Made by a program: the position numbers and the translations under genes
Source: Candidatus Altimarinota bacterium
GTDB lineage: Bacteria > Patescibacteriota > Gracilibacteria > BD1-5 > UBA6164
DNA length: 49,559 nt
Direction: 5' to 3'
Assembly (NCBI GenBank): GCA_028696815.1
Contig: JAQVGG010000008.1
Span: forward strand, 1-49,559
In this document: positions 29,178-40,216 of the stretch, in pieces
Numbering within the stretch: position 1 is the stretch's first letter
How the letters are laid out: every line of letters starts with the position of its first letter
The notes under the pieces: generated by a model
Database searches by the model: none
Seen by the model: the letters and a program-made list of their open reading frames with translations, nothing else
Told to the model about the DNA's origin: nothing

Positions 29178-29687
29178 ATGAAAATAAAATTTTTATTATT
29201 TACAATATTTTGTGTTTCTATTTCAACAATTTTTTTTATATATCAAAAAAATAAATGCTATCAAATTCTTGAAACTCAAGTGAACTGAACAAGTATGATA
29301 CCATTTTTTAGTGATTGACAAATTATTCAAGTTAAACAATGATATTATGATTGTCATGAAGTTGAAAGATGAGATATAGTTATTTATGGGAGTGCTGCCA
29401 AGTGACAACTCGTAAAACAAGTAAGAGTTTTGTGATGAGATAGAGTTCTTGTAGATTATGAAAATAATCAACTCATAGTAAACTCTCAAATACTTAAATC
29501 ACCTAGATGACAAGCTTACAGATTTACTCAGTGAGAACTAGATTTTTTGGCTTTGTTTATAAAAGACTGATACTTAAAACAAGATAACTATTTTATATTT
29601 TGAACTCATATATCTGGGGGATATGATAGTAGAAAATTTGCCGGAGTTTTGAAAAAAGATTTTATTTGAAAGGTAATTTATAGATAA
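29178..29687 (+). CDS. lepB: Signal peptidase I
   Basis: Removes signal peptides from exported proteins. The 169-residue product has one N-terminal membrane helix, the catalytic Ser39 in GTSMIPFFSDGQ, the general-base Lys80 in VKQVRVLGGDRV, and C-terminal SGGYDSRKFAGVL, corresponding to the SRxxG box. It is short, as expected of a minimal type I enzyme. Most motif glycines are TGA. Confidence 0.93.
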
Positions 29688-29692
29688 TTTTT

Positions 29693-31192
29693 TTACTCCT
29701 CTATACTTTTTATCACCTCTCTAAATCTAAAATACTCAGTTGCTCTCAATCATGTAAACTTACCTATAAGATAGTTTATCGGGATTAGAAGTAGAATCAT
29801 TTCAGGATATGCTAGTATAAAAGTTTGGATTAGGTTTATACTTAAAAATAAATATGAAATTATTGAATATAAAAGCGTAATAACTAAAGTTTCTTTATAT
29901 TCTCCAAACTCTTTAGAAACTATAACACTTATAAGTTTATCAGATATAAGTATAAAAAATATGATAAACATTATATCATTTATATTTACTTGGATAAACT
30001 CTTCAATAATCATATAATTAAGAACTATGATTAAAACTACTATGTTTATAATAGTTAGTAAAGTTGCTTTTGGTGTATAATGAAGTTTTGAAGAACTTAT
30101 AAGTCTAGATAGTACAAGATTTACAGATAAAAATACTAGAAGTATAATTAGTGTTGCAATTAATCATAGCTTAAACAAAAGCAGGGTAATTATAACTGGA
30201 ATCAAAGTTCAAGTTGGAGTAAGTCAGATAAAGTGTTTAAAGAAACTTACTCAAACAAGTAAAAATGGAATTATAAGTATCAGATATATATTATTGGTAC
30301 TAAATCATTTATTTGAAAGTATATTTATAAACTTTGAGATAAATAAAAATTGGCTTATTTCTTCAGAATCACTTAGATTTACATAATCATATCAGTTTTT
30401 ATTTATTTGTACTTCTAAGTTTTCTATACTATTTGGAGTTCTTATCACCTCAAATTTTGATCACTCATCAAGTAGTAGTATAGTTTTTATCCAAGACTTA
30501 TTTGCGATAAAATTCCCGAAATAACTTTCTAAAATATTTATATTAAATGATGAAACTAAAACTAGATTTAACTGTTCACTTGAGATTTTAGAGTTTATTT
30601 TTGAAATAGTATCAAATAAAAAATCTTTACTTCACCATATAACTAAATAATCAGAAGGTGATGGTAAAATATTTTTATACTGGTTTATTTTTTCTAAGAA
30701 ATTATATTTTTCTATATCTTTTATATTTAGAGTTCAGATACTATAAACAAAAACTCAAGCTTCGTTAGCTTTTATGATATACTCATTAATCTTTTCTCAT
30801 AGCTCATCCTCGAAAATCAATGCTATACTTTCTTTGTAAACAAAGAAGCTAAACTCTTTATTTAGTACCAACTCTTTAACATTTCTTCAAGTTTTATAAA
30901 TATTTAAGTTGATGCTTTTTTTGCCAAAAGTATCAAAGCTTTTTTCATAACTTGTTCAAGTTACTGTAGCTTCTCAAGTAGTACTCCATTCAAACAGTAT
31001 ATTTGAAGCATATTCACTTGATAATTGCTCACTTAAGCTATCAAGATTTATACTCCAAGTTTCTCATACCATAACATTTTGAGTATACTCAATATTGTTC
31101 AAAGCTCATGTACTTTCTACTTCTTGAGCAATACTTAAGTGGAAACTTAAGCTTAAAAATAAAGTTATAATAAGTAAGATTAATTTTTTCAT
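29693..31192 (-). CDS. Seven-TM membrane protein with large extracytoplasmic domain
   Basis: A 499-residue protein: signal peptide (about 1-22), an extracytoplasmic beta-rich region with WSTTGEATVTG, a Rossmann-like portion (YLVIWGSKDFLFD), and a C-terminal block of about seven membrane helices from residue 300. The block starts FFKHFIGLTPTGTLIPVIIT, which resembles the 7TM domain found fused to inactive transglutaminase-like domains (PF14402). Role unknown. It overlaps no neighbour and precedes no gene in its orientation except by distance. Confidence 0.75.
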
Positions 31193-31212
31193 AATAATTT
31201 TTAACAAGTAAG

Positions 31213-32688
31213 TTATCTATTGAGTAAAGTAGTTATAGTTTTTAATATAAGTTTTAAATCGAGTATTAAACTCCAGTTTTCTATATAAAATATATCCAAA
31301 GCAAGCTCATCTTCAAAATTATTTTTATCTCTTCAGTTTGTTTGAGCCATTCAAGTTACTCAAGGCTTTATGGTTAAAACTCTTTTTTGGTGTATTAAAT
31401 ACTTTTCTATCTCTCTTGGCTGATGAGGTCTTGGTCATACTAAACTCATATTTCATATAAGACAGTTGAAAAATTGAGGAATTTCATCGATAGAGTATCT
31501 TTCTATAAAATTTCAAATACGAGTTTTTCTTGGATCATTTTTTATTTTATATAGAGGTCATTCTCTTGTTGATATTTTTTTGATTAGTTCTTTTTCATAT
31601 TTCAAAGCTTCATCTTTTTCATGTTTAACTCAATAACACTCTTTTACGCAATGATCCCATTTCATGTACCTAAATTTATAGAGGTTAAACTCTTTTCATC
31701 AGAGTCATATCCTTCTGTTTTTGTATATGACAGGTCAACTTGGATCTTCTAATTTTATTAGTATGGCAACTATTAACATTAAAGGAGTAAGTACAATTAT
31801 TCAAACTATGCTTCAAATTATATCAAATAATCTTTTAAAAAATCTTCACCATATAGACTCCAAAGGAGTAGTTTTTATCTCTATTACAGGGATATTATTT
31901 ATAAGAGTGAGGTTGGTATTTAGAGCTGTTATATCAAAAGAGTTAGTTATATATCTGTATCTTATTCAAAATATCCTTGATAGGTCCCATAAATTGTGTA
32001 GTTCTTGTTTATCAAAATCGCTATCTATATAAAGTATCTCATCTACTTTTTTCTTTTCAAACAGTTTTTTTACTTTTTCTAAATCTCAAAGGTATTTTAT
32101 TTTATCATCCTTTAAGTGTTTTTTGTTTATATATCAGATTATTTCGTATATATACGCACTTTTTATATCTTTTATTATTTCTTTTATCTCGCTTTCTTTT
32201 TTATTGCTTACCAAAAGTAGTTTTATTCTTGGGATAATTCTTTTTTTAAGCAAATAGTTTCATAAATTGTTTAAAATTATTCTTTCTAAAATAATTCATA
32301 TAGTTCAGATAAAAAAAGCATATATAACTATAAGTCTAGGTATCTCAGTAAGCTCTAAAACAAATCATCTTGAGAAATATATAAAAACAGAGAAGAACAA
32401 AAATGCATAAATTCAGTATCTTATAATATCAAGTATCTCTTTAACTTTTGAATTACTTATTTTTGATGAGTATATAGAGTGAGAAATTAGGAGAAATATA
32501 TATAGAAAAGTTCAGATTGCAGCATATATAAATAAAGAATAATTATCAATTGTTTGTATTGGTAGACTTACATTTGGTATTAGATCTGTAACAAGTCTTA
32601 ATTGTTTCGCAATAAAAAAACTAGAAAATATGATAACTATATCTAGCGGCACTTTTATAATTGAAAATATTATTTCATGTTTTTTCAT
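31213..32688 (-). CDS. Polyprenyl glycosylphosphotransferase (sugar transferase)
   Basis: Transfers the first sugar phosphate onto undecaprenyl phosphate for surface polysaccharide. The 491-residue protein has an N-terminal block of four to five membrane helices, a CoA-binding-like middle domain, a re-entrant helix (FDIIGSIVGIIVLTPLMLIV), and the catalytic domain with PVIYKNRRIGLWGKEFNLYKFR, IDEIPQFFNCLIGNMSLVGPRP and KPGVTGMAQTNGR. It is the classical PF02397 plan. Works with glycosyltransferases such as the one at 25231. Loop glycines are mostly TGA. Confidence 0.95.
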
Positions 32689-32697
32689 AGTTAGAAA

Positions 32698-32765
32698 AGG
32701 TTGTAGGTTGTAGGTTATAGGTGTTGGGTTGTAAAGTTATTAATCCTATCACCTGTGAGCTAAGC
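32698..32765. repeat. AGGTTGTAGGT-type tandem repeat
   Basis: GGTTGTAGGTTGTAGGTTATAGG then CCTATCACC to the right, forming an imperfect inverted repeat; the unit also appears inverted at 36738-36790. Confidence 0.65.
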
Positions 32766-32869
32766 GTCCTTATGTTTATATAGATTGTATTTTTGTTTTA
32801 AAAAATTGCAAATGTAAGCATTATAAATATAATTTAGTTTAATATTTATATTTTAAATTGTATATATTT

Positions 32870-34012
32870 ATGGGACAATTAATAAAATCAATTTTTTTAG
32901 ATATACTTGAGTTATATAAGAACTTTTTACACTTCAATATTTCAAAAATATTAATTTATCTAGTTAGTTTATTGATTGCATTAGTTCTAGCTTTACCTTT
33001 TTTGATTATTTGATTTATATATCTAAGCAACAATGATTATTCTATAAATATTTACGATTTACTTGCTAATCAATTTTTACTGGTTGTTTGAAGTATTTTG
33101 TGACTAGTATTTTTATTTTTTGTTTCAGCTTGATATTATTATAGTTTTTTACTTTTAAATAATTTAAACTTAAACTATATAGAAAGAAAAAAACTAGATT
33201 TTACTAAAAACTATTACTTCAATTTTAAGATGTTTTGAAATTATATAAAACTATTTTTTTATAATTTCTTAATTTTGCTTTCTCCTGTAGTATTATTTAC
33301 AATCTGATTTTTTGTATTAATTATAATATTTTGAGGATATGATGCTTCATTAAATGCAGTATTAGCTTGAGCTAGTAATTCATTTTCTGTAAGTTTAGTT
33401 ATTTGGTTAATTATATGTTCTTTGATTTTCTTTTATTTATCATTTAGATTACTGTTTTCTTATGTGATTTTTGTTCAAGAATCTAAAGGAACTAAGTTTA
33501 AAAAAGCCAGCTACTATATAAAAGAATCATTTAATAAAACTAAAAATGCTTCAAAGATTTTTAAATTTTTAATTATCTGAATTTTAGTTTATATAATTAC
33601 TCTTCCAATTTACCTACCAGAAGGATATTTTGCTTTGAAACTTGAGAGAGTTACTGATTACATGACTATTAAATATAATGAGGTAAGTGAAAACCAGTAC
33701 AATCTGTACTATGCTCAGGATCTTGAATTAGAGTTTTCTAAATCTACTGAAGAAGAGCTATATGGAGACTATAATTTTTATAAAAATCTTGTAATTATAT
33801 TTTCAATTTTAGAGTTTTTATTTATAAACTGACTATTTAACATGATGATAGTATCTTTTTATAAAAGAGAATTAGAAACTAAAATTGAGACAAAAACTAA
33901 AGTTGAAAAAAAAGAAAAAATTGAACCTGAAGTAAAAGTAAAAACAAAAACTGTAACTAAGCCAAAAAAAGCAACTACAAAAAAAACTACTAGAAAACCT
34001 AAAGAGCTATAA
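32870..34012 (+). CDS. Integral membrane protein with Lys/Thr-rich tail
   Basis: A 380-residue protein with about six hydrophobic helices in the first 260 residues, one more near 305-325, an extramembrane stretch (LERVTDYMTIKYNEVSENQY), and a cytoplasmic tail rich in Lys/Thr/Glu (KPKKATTKKTTRKPKEL) resembling the tails of S1 and S2 in this genome. The plan suggests a DUF975/GlyK-type membrane protein, but no signature is decisive. Function unknown. Confidence 0.7.
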
Positions 34013-34045
34013 TTTACATATAGAGTAAAGGTCATTTTGAAAAAT

Positions 34046-34128
34046 TTGAGACCGGTCTTTTGAAAATAGGAAGCAATTTCTTAGATTTAAAATTATTCTT
34101 TCTAAATCACAAAGACCGGTCTCTTTTT
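34046..34128. repeat. Paired GACCGGTC palindromes forming a long hairpin/terminator
   Basis: GAGACCGGTCTTT (34048-34060) and AAAGACCGGTCTC (34111-34123) are perfect inverted copies, each itself containing the palindrome AGACCGGTCT. The 50-base loop holds a second inverted repeat (GATTTA/TAAATC). T5 follows the right arm, so it can act as a terminator of the membrane-protein gene. Confidence 0.65.
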
Positions 34129-34161
34129 ACCACTTATCATTATCATATAATTTCTTGTTAA

Positions 34162-34968
34162 ATGAAAATATTAATATTTTGAGATCTGTACTGAAGAGTT
34201 TGAAGAAAAGCCTTAAAAAAAGAACTACCAGGATTAAAAGATAAGTTTAATCCTGATTTTGTCGTGGTAAATGTGGAAAATGTTACATCTTGAAGATGAC
34301 CTATAGAAAAACATGTTTTAGAAATAGAGGCACTCTGAGTTGATGTAATGACTTGATGAGATCATATTTTTGATAATGAAGCCAAGATAAAAGATTATAT
34401 AGAAAAAAAAGATAGTAAACTTATAAGACCAGCAAATTTTTATGAAACTATAGATTATCCTGTATTTTGAAAAGGATACAAAATAGTTGAAAAATGATGA
34501 AAAAAACTTCTTGTTATTCATCTTATTTGAGAAGTTTTTATGAGATATTGTGTAGTAAATCCATTTTTAAAAGTTGAAGAAATCTTAAAAGAGTTTCAAG
34601 ATGTAGAGTTTGATTGAATAATAGTTGATTTCCATAAAGAGGCTACAGCTGAAATAGCTGCTATGAGTTTCTTTCTGGATTCTAAAGCTTCTTTTGTGTA
34701 TGGAACTCATACTCATGTACAAACAAACGATGAAGTAGTTCTCCCATGAGGAACTTGACATATATCAGACATAGGTATGACATGACCATTTCCTTCTGTG
34801 ATATGAGCTGATTTTGGGAGTGTAAGAAAGAGGTTTTTAACATGACTAGGAAAATGAAAGATAGAACAGTCATTAATTAATAGCTATGTTGTTAGTTGAG
34901 TTTGTGTTGAAATAGAAGAAAGGAAGTGTAAAAGTATAGAGAAGATTAGGATAAGGGGGAAATTATAA
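34162..34968 (+). CDS. YmdB-family metallophosphoesterase
   Basis: A 268-residue calcineurin-like phosphoesterase. Metal-site motifs: GDLYGRVGRKAL, VVVNVENVT, MTGGDHIFDN, IIVDFHKEATAEIAAMSFF and GTHTHVQTND, then DIGMTGP. In other bacteria YmdB hydrolyses 2',3'-cyclic nucleotides. Length and motif order match fully. The conserved glycines of the GGDH and GD motifs are TGA. Confidence 0.93.
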
Positions 34969-35001
34969 ATATTGCTCAAAAAACTTATACAAAACTTTTG
35001 T

Positions 35002-35043
35002 AAAAAAACACTTTTTAACTATTATGTTAAAAAGTGTTTTTTT
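35002..35043 (+). terminator. Terminator
   Basis: AAAAAAACACTTTTTAAC paired with GTTAAAAAGTGTTTTTTT. Confidence 0.9.
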
Positions 35044-35067
35044 GTTTATTTATAGCATTTATCTTAA

Positions 35068-35439
35068 ATGAAAAAGAGATTTTTACTCCTAGTCATATTA
35101 CTTATTTTTATCATAAGTTCTATAACATTTGTACTTATATTAAATTATTTTGATCCATACTCTGCACCAGTTATGGCTTTGAGTATGCTTGTTGTAACTT
35201 TTATATTGTCTATTTCAGGTTTCTTGAGTCTAGTTTTATACATTATAAAAAAGATTCATTATAGATGAGATGTAAATATGTATCATGTTAAAACAAGTTT
35301 TAGACAAGCTATATTCTTTTCGCTATTTATTATCTGAGTTATTATATTTAAAATATTTTCTGCCCCTGTAGTTATAAGCTCTATAGCTTTATGAGTTTTC
35401 TTTTTGTTTTTAGAACTTTTTATACAAAATTTAAATTAA
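35068..35439 (+). CDS. Small four-helix membrane protein
   Basis: A 123-residue protein with four hydrophobic segments and a short cytoplasmic loop (IIKKIHYRGDVNMYHVKTSFRQ). It lacks a recognised family signature; CPR genomes often carry such short membrane proteins next to metabolic genes. Fourteen bases separate it from the aminotransferase start, suggesting co-transcription. Confidence 0.7.
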
Positions 35440-35453
35440 ATATTAACTAACTT

Positions 35454-36737
35454 ATGAGAAAAAATTTATTACATCCTGGAGCTTCTGAGCTTAGCTATGA
35501 GATAAGAGAAATAGTTGAAGTTGCTAGAAAGATAGAAAAAACAGGTATGAAAATCACTTGGGAAAATATATGAGACCCGGTAGAAAAATGAGAAGCAATA
35601 CCAACTTGGTTGAAAGAGATAGTTTGTAGAGCTTGTACTAAAGATGAAGTTTATGCTTACTCTCCAACTAGATGACTTGATAAAACTCTTGAATATTTAT
35701 CAAAAAATAATCCAAGACTAGAAAAAACAGATATACTTTTTTTTAACTGACTTTGAGACGCAATAAATAAGATTTATAAATCTCTTGCTTTTGATTCTAG
35801 GGTTATCTGACCGAATCCTGCATATTCAACACATAGTTCAGCTGAAGCAGCTCATGCTTGATCTCCTCATATAACATATAAACTTGATTTAGAAAATAAT
35901 TGGAATCCAGATTTAGTGGACCTTGAAAATAAAGTACAGTATAATCCAAACATAGTTTGAATATTAGTTATAAATCCAGATAATCCAACTTGAGCAGTTT
36001 TTAAAAAGGAAGTATTAGAAAAAATCATAGATATAGCAAGACGTTATGATTTATTTGTAGTTTTTGATGAGATATATGAAAAACTTATATTTTCTGGGGA
36101 TGATAGAGTTTTGCTTTCAGATATTATATGAGAAGTACCTTGAATCTCTATGAAAGGTATAAGTAAAGAGTTGCCTTGGCCAGGAGCTAGATGTTGATGG
36201 ATAGAAGTATATAACAAAGATAAAAATCCAAACTTTTCTAGATACATAAACTCTATACTTGCATCAAAGATGCTTGAAGTTTGTTCTACAACTCTTCCTC
36301 AATATGTAATACCTGAGGTTTACGAAAATAAAGAGTTTTATGCACACTTAAAAGAAAGAAGAAAAAAATATAAGCTTAGGGCAGATTTAGCAAGTGAGGT
36401 TTTTTCTTGAATGTCTGAGGTTACATTTGTAGCTCCAAAATGAGCATTTTATTCTTCAATAGTTTTTAATCTTGATAAATTAAACAAAGATTATAAAATG
36501 GAGTTTGAAAATAAGGGGGTAAATGAATTGATTTCATGAATAGTAACAAATTCTTCTAGATTTGATAAAAAGTTTTGTTATTACTTACTTGCAAAAAAAT
36601 GAGTTTGTATAGTTCCACTTAGTTGATTTAATAGTACTTATGATGGTTTTAGGATGACTTTACTCGAAGATGATTTAGAAAAATACAAAAGAACACTTAA
36701 TACAATTAAAGAGTTTATTTTAGAGTTTAAAAAATAG
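35454..36737 (+). CDS. PLP-dependent aminotransferase, class I/II
   Basis: A 427-residue fold-type I aminotransferase. AYSPTRGLDKTLEYL and FFNGLGDAINKIYK form the PLP phosphate cradle, NPDNPTGAVF and VVFDEIYEKLIF hold the Asn and Asp that contact PLP, and the Schiff-base Lys lies in MKGISKELPWPGARCGW. Close in pattern to AlaA-like alanine aminotransferases. The substrate cannot be assigned from sequence alone. Many glycines are TGA. Confidence 0.9.
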
Positions 36738-36790
36738 GCGATAGGTGATAGGAAATAACCTACAACCTGTAACCTACAACCTGTAACCTA
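36738..36790. repeat. Tandem ACCTACAACCTGTA repeat
   Basis: Nearly three head-to-tail copies of ACCTACAACCTGTA following a GATAGGTGATAGG motif; same family as 32698-32765 in opposite orientation. Confidence 0.8.
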
Positions 36791-36797
36791 CAATCTA

Positions 36798-38819
36798 ATG
36801 TTTAAAAGGAGAATTACATCGTTTGTTTTAATTTTGTTTATCATAAGCCCTGTTTTTGCTTTTACTACTGATCAAAAAGCATCTATTTTATCAAAATTTA
36901 AAGAAAAAGAAGAGGAACTTATATTTGAATGAGAGTTTGATATATGAGATTTTTCTGTTTCAGACTTGTTTAGATCAAACAATAAAATAGATATATATGA
37001 AAATATAAGAGACAAAGTTCAAAAAGATAAAGATGATTTAGAAATTCAAAGACAAAATGTACTTGATGAGATAATGTCTTTAGAATCTTCTGTAAAATCT
37101 TTGGAAGATGATATACTTTCTTTAACAAAAGAAACAAACAAGATAAATTCTGAAGTTGTATCAATCAAAGAAAAAATAAAATCTAACGAGCAACAAGTAG
37201 AACTTTTAACAAAAAGAATAGAAGATTCAACAGATGTAATAATTGATTATCTAATATATCTATATAAAAAGTGAAATCTAGTTTATACTGATTGAGAAAT
37301 GGATAATCTAAAAGCAGTTATTTTGAGTTCTTGAAACTTAGACGAGATTTTATGAGATATTTATTATAAACAACTTATATCACTAGCTTGAAAAAACTTA
37401 ATAGATAAGCACAAAACATACATCTTTTCACTTTATGTAGAACAAAAAGAACTAGAGGAATCAAGTATAGAGTTAAAAAGTTTAAGAAAAGATTTTATCA
37501 TAAAAAAGAAATTATTAAGTGATAAAAAAGACTTTAAGGAAAAGATGCTTGAAATATCAAAATGAAAAGATGACTTATATAAAAAATATATAGAATGAAA
37601 GATAAATATAGAAAAACAACTTAGAATAAAGGAGTTTAAAGAGAAGATAAAGTTTAATCAGGTTTCTGAAGAAATACTTTGAAGATATGGGTGCAAATTT
37701 GTTGATTTATCAAAAAATACTCCTGAAACAAGAGCTCTACAATGAACTTGTTTAGAGCTAAATAAACTTCTATTTGCTGAATCAAAATTAAAACCTTTTC
37801 CTGCAAATGTTCAAAATATATTTGAGTGGCCATTAGCGCCTATTAAGTGATTAAGTGCATACTTCAATGATGAAGGATATAAAAAAGATTTTTGAATAGA
37901 TCATGAATGAGTTGATATGCCAATTGATGAGTGAACATCAGTTGCTGCAGCAGCTGATGGGTATGTGATGTATATAGAGGAACCAGATAGTCCTGATTAT
38001 GCTTTTATAGCACTCAAGCATGCGGACTGATTTGTAAGTGTATACTGACATATAAGTGAGGTGATGGTTAAACAGTATGATGTTGTTAAAGCTTGAGATA
38101 TAATAGCAAAGTCTTGATGAGAGTATGGTACTAATTGAGCATGATATATGACTACATGACAACACCTACATTTTCAATTATTTAGAGATAAAGAGCGTAG
38201 AGATCCTTTAGAATACCTAAATATATCAATTCTTGATTATGAGTACTTACCCTCAAAATATAGATTAAAATACTTTGCAGACTTTAAAGAAAGAACATGA
38301 AAAGAGTTTAGAGATATTAGTGGAAATTGAAAAGTACTTAAACTAGATGGAAGCACAGAAATAGAAAGACAAAAAAGTTTATTACAAAAATATGCTAGAT
38401 CAGATTTTAATGATTGGAATATGTGGGTAGAGGAAGCTCTTGATTGGAATGTTGATCCTACATTTATGATGTGTATATGACTTGCTGAATCAAGTTTGTG
38501 AAACTATTTAAAAACTCCATACAATATCTGAAATGTATGAAATACAGATTCTTGATGAACTCGGGATTTTGATAGTCCAAGAACATGAGTTTACTGGATA
38601 TGAAGAACTTTAAATAATAAATACTTTAAAGATGTAAATAGTATATGATTATTATCTTGATCTGGTAGAAAAGTTCTGTGAGCTCCAGAGTGTAATTCTT
38701 GACCTAACTCTTTTTGTTATGCAACAGATCCAAATCATTGGCATAATAATGTAATTAAATGTATGAGTTTTATTAAGTGAAAATTTATACCTGATGATTA
38801 TAATTTTAGGTTACAATAA
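36798..38819 (+). CDS. Peptidoglycan hydrolase: coiled coil, M23 and lysozyme-like fusion
   Basis: A 673-residue secreted protein: signal peptide (about 1-22), long EnvC-like coiled coil (about 60-300), LytM/M23 domain with HEGVDMPIDEGTSVAAAADGYV and the zinc-site GQHLHFQLFRD, and a C-terminal domain with VDPTFMMCIGLAESSLGNY resembling goose lysozyme/SLT folds with its catalytic Glu. The first HxxxD His/Asp and the HLH pair are intact, so the M23 part is predicted active. EnvC-type proteins normally activate amidases; here a second glycan-cleaving domain is fused on. Such an enzyme could remodel its own or a host wall. Confidence 0.88.
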
Positions 38820-38838
38820 TTATTTTTACATATGAAAA

Positions 38839-38870
38839 TTAAGTCCGGACTCTTTAGAGTCCGGACTTTT
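38839..38870 (+). terminator. Terminator
   Basis: AAGTCCGGACTCT, loop tt, AGAGTCCGGACTT then T-run. Confidence 0.9.
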
Positions 38871-38883
38871 AAAGTATATTTTT

Positions 38884-39108
38884 TTATTTTGACTTCAATT
38901 CATTTAAACTAAAATCATCGATTAATAGTATTAAAACTCAAATCATAATTCATAACATATTTGAAAGTATAAACATATCTGGCATTAAATAATAATCTAG
39001 TAGATTCCAAACTCATCTCCAGATTAATATAATTCATGTAGCAAGAAAAAAGACTTTAATATTTTTTATAGTTCTTTTGATGATTTTCTTTTTTTTAGAC
39101 CTTTTCAT
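38884..39108 (-). CDS. Small membrane protein
   Basis: A 74-residue protein with a strongly basic N-terminus (KRSKKKKIIKR), two hydrophobic segments (VFFLATGIILIWRGVWNLL and MFILSNMLGIMIGVLILLI), and an acidic end. Four TGA codons. Family not recognised, but two-helix basic-start proteins of this length are common in CPR genomes. Confidence 0.7.
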
Positions 39109-39190
39109 AAATATTAATCATTAGTTATTTATTTCATTATATCATACTTATTTTAAAAATAAAAAATTTTGTTTTTATGTTATTATTTTA

Positions 39191-39259
39191 AAAAACTATA
39201 TAATTTTTATAGTAAAAAGTATTTGATTTTTATAGTAAAAACTATATAATTCTTATAGT
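39191..39259 (+). promoter_or_regulatory. Three tandem 23-bp repeats, candidate operator array
   Basis: Three head-to-tail units of exactly 23 bp (39191-39213, 39214-39236, 39237-39259), each beginning AAAAA and ending TTATAGT, copies 1 and 3 almost identical, ending 33 bases before a wHTH-protein gene. The period of two helical turns suits a cooperative array for that protein; this is inference. Confidence 0.7.
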
Positions 39260-39292
39260 TTGATTTACACTTTATATAGCTAATAAATATAT

Positions 39293-40081
39293 ATGATTAG
39301 TTTTAACAAAATTGTTAATAAATTGTCAAAAAAATGTGGAAAAGTGATTTTTAAAAATGATATTTTTGAACTTATTGATCCAGAACTAAAAAAAGAAAAT
39401 AACACACTTGTTGATAAAACTATTTATAAGTTGAAATCACAGTGAGTTATTGTTTCTGTTAGAAATTGAGTTTATATAGTACCAGATAAACTTGATAAAA
39501 ATTTAAATGAAGTAGATTTAATTGAAAAATACTATTATAATCTATTGAAAAAATACATTAGTTTTACAGTTTGAGCTAGTTATTATATATCATGAGAAAA
39601 AGCTTTAGAACTTCATATGAAAAACTTTGAGATACCTGAAAAGATAGTAGTTGTAAATAGAAGTGTAAATAAAAAGATACTTATTTGAAATTACACTATT
39701 ATATTTAAAACGATTTTATCTACAGAAAATCAAAAAAAGATTAATTTATACTCTAGGCTATCTAGATTTACAGACAGCATATATTATAATTCTATACAAT
39801 TTAAAGTATCAAACATTGAATTATCACTTATTGAATCTGGAGTTATAAATGACAATGAAAATTGATTAAATATAAGTTTAATAACAAAGGCTATAAAAAA
39901 GTATGGCTGAGTTTTTAAACATGATACTTTTAGGGAGATTGCAAAATTTAAATATATAATGTCATTTAATAGATTAAAAGAGTTATCAAGAAATATAAAC
40001 CCTAGTTTAAGTGCTTTGTTTTTAGATGTCATAAAACAAAATTGATGACTTTTTATATGAGAAGGCTTGAGAGGAGTATAA
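39293..40081 (+). CDS. AbiEi-like winged-helix protein (possible type IV antitoxin)
   Basis: A 262-residue protein. Residues of about 5-70 form a winged-helix-like unit (KCGKVIFKNDIFELIDP ... KLKSQGVIVSVRNGVYIVPD), followed by YYISGEKALELHMKNFEIPEKIVVVNRS, which matches the AbiEi C-terminal pattern of AbiE/type IV toxin-antitoxin antitoxins. AbiEi represses its own operon through inverted or tandem operators and neutralises the AbiEii nucleotidyltransferase toxin. No AbiEii gene lies beside it, so it may be an orphan or a regulator with another partner. Confidence 0.7.
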
Positions 40082-40082
40082 A

Positions 40083-40130
40083 AAAATTAACAATTCAAAT
40101 TACGAATTACGAATTACGAATTAATAATTT
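40083..40130. repeat. ATTACGAATTACGAATTA microsatellite
   Basis: Tandem TTACGAA units between the wHTH gene and its terminator; the related array at 42806-42872 contains the same units in both orientations. Confidence 0.75.
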
Positions 40131-40158
40131 AGGTTAGCATTTGAGTGTTTTTTTCAAT

Positions 40159-40190
40159 TAAAAAATCCCGCAGAGTTGCGGAATTTTTTA
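40159..40190. terminator. Terminator between convergent genes
   Basis: AAAAAATCCCGCA, loop gagt, TGCGGAATTTTTT. Confidence 0.85.
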
Positions 40191-40216
40191 ATTTTTAATT
40201 ATACATTGTTAATTTA

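Noticed and set aside
31721-32237. Two plus-strand ORFs of 103 and 86 codons
   Set aside because: Antisense to the polyprenyl glycosylphosphotransferase.
39191-39259. CRISPR array
   Set aside because: Three units repeat without unique spacers and no cas genes are near; it fits an operator array better.
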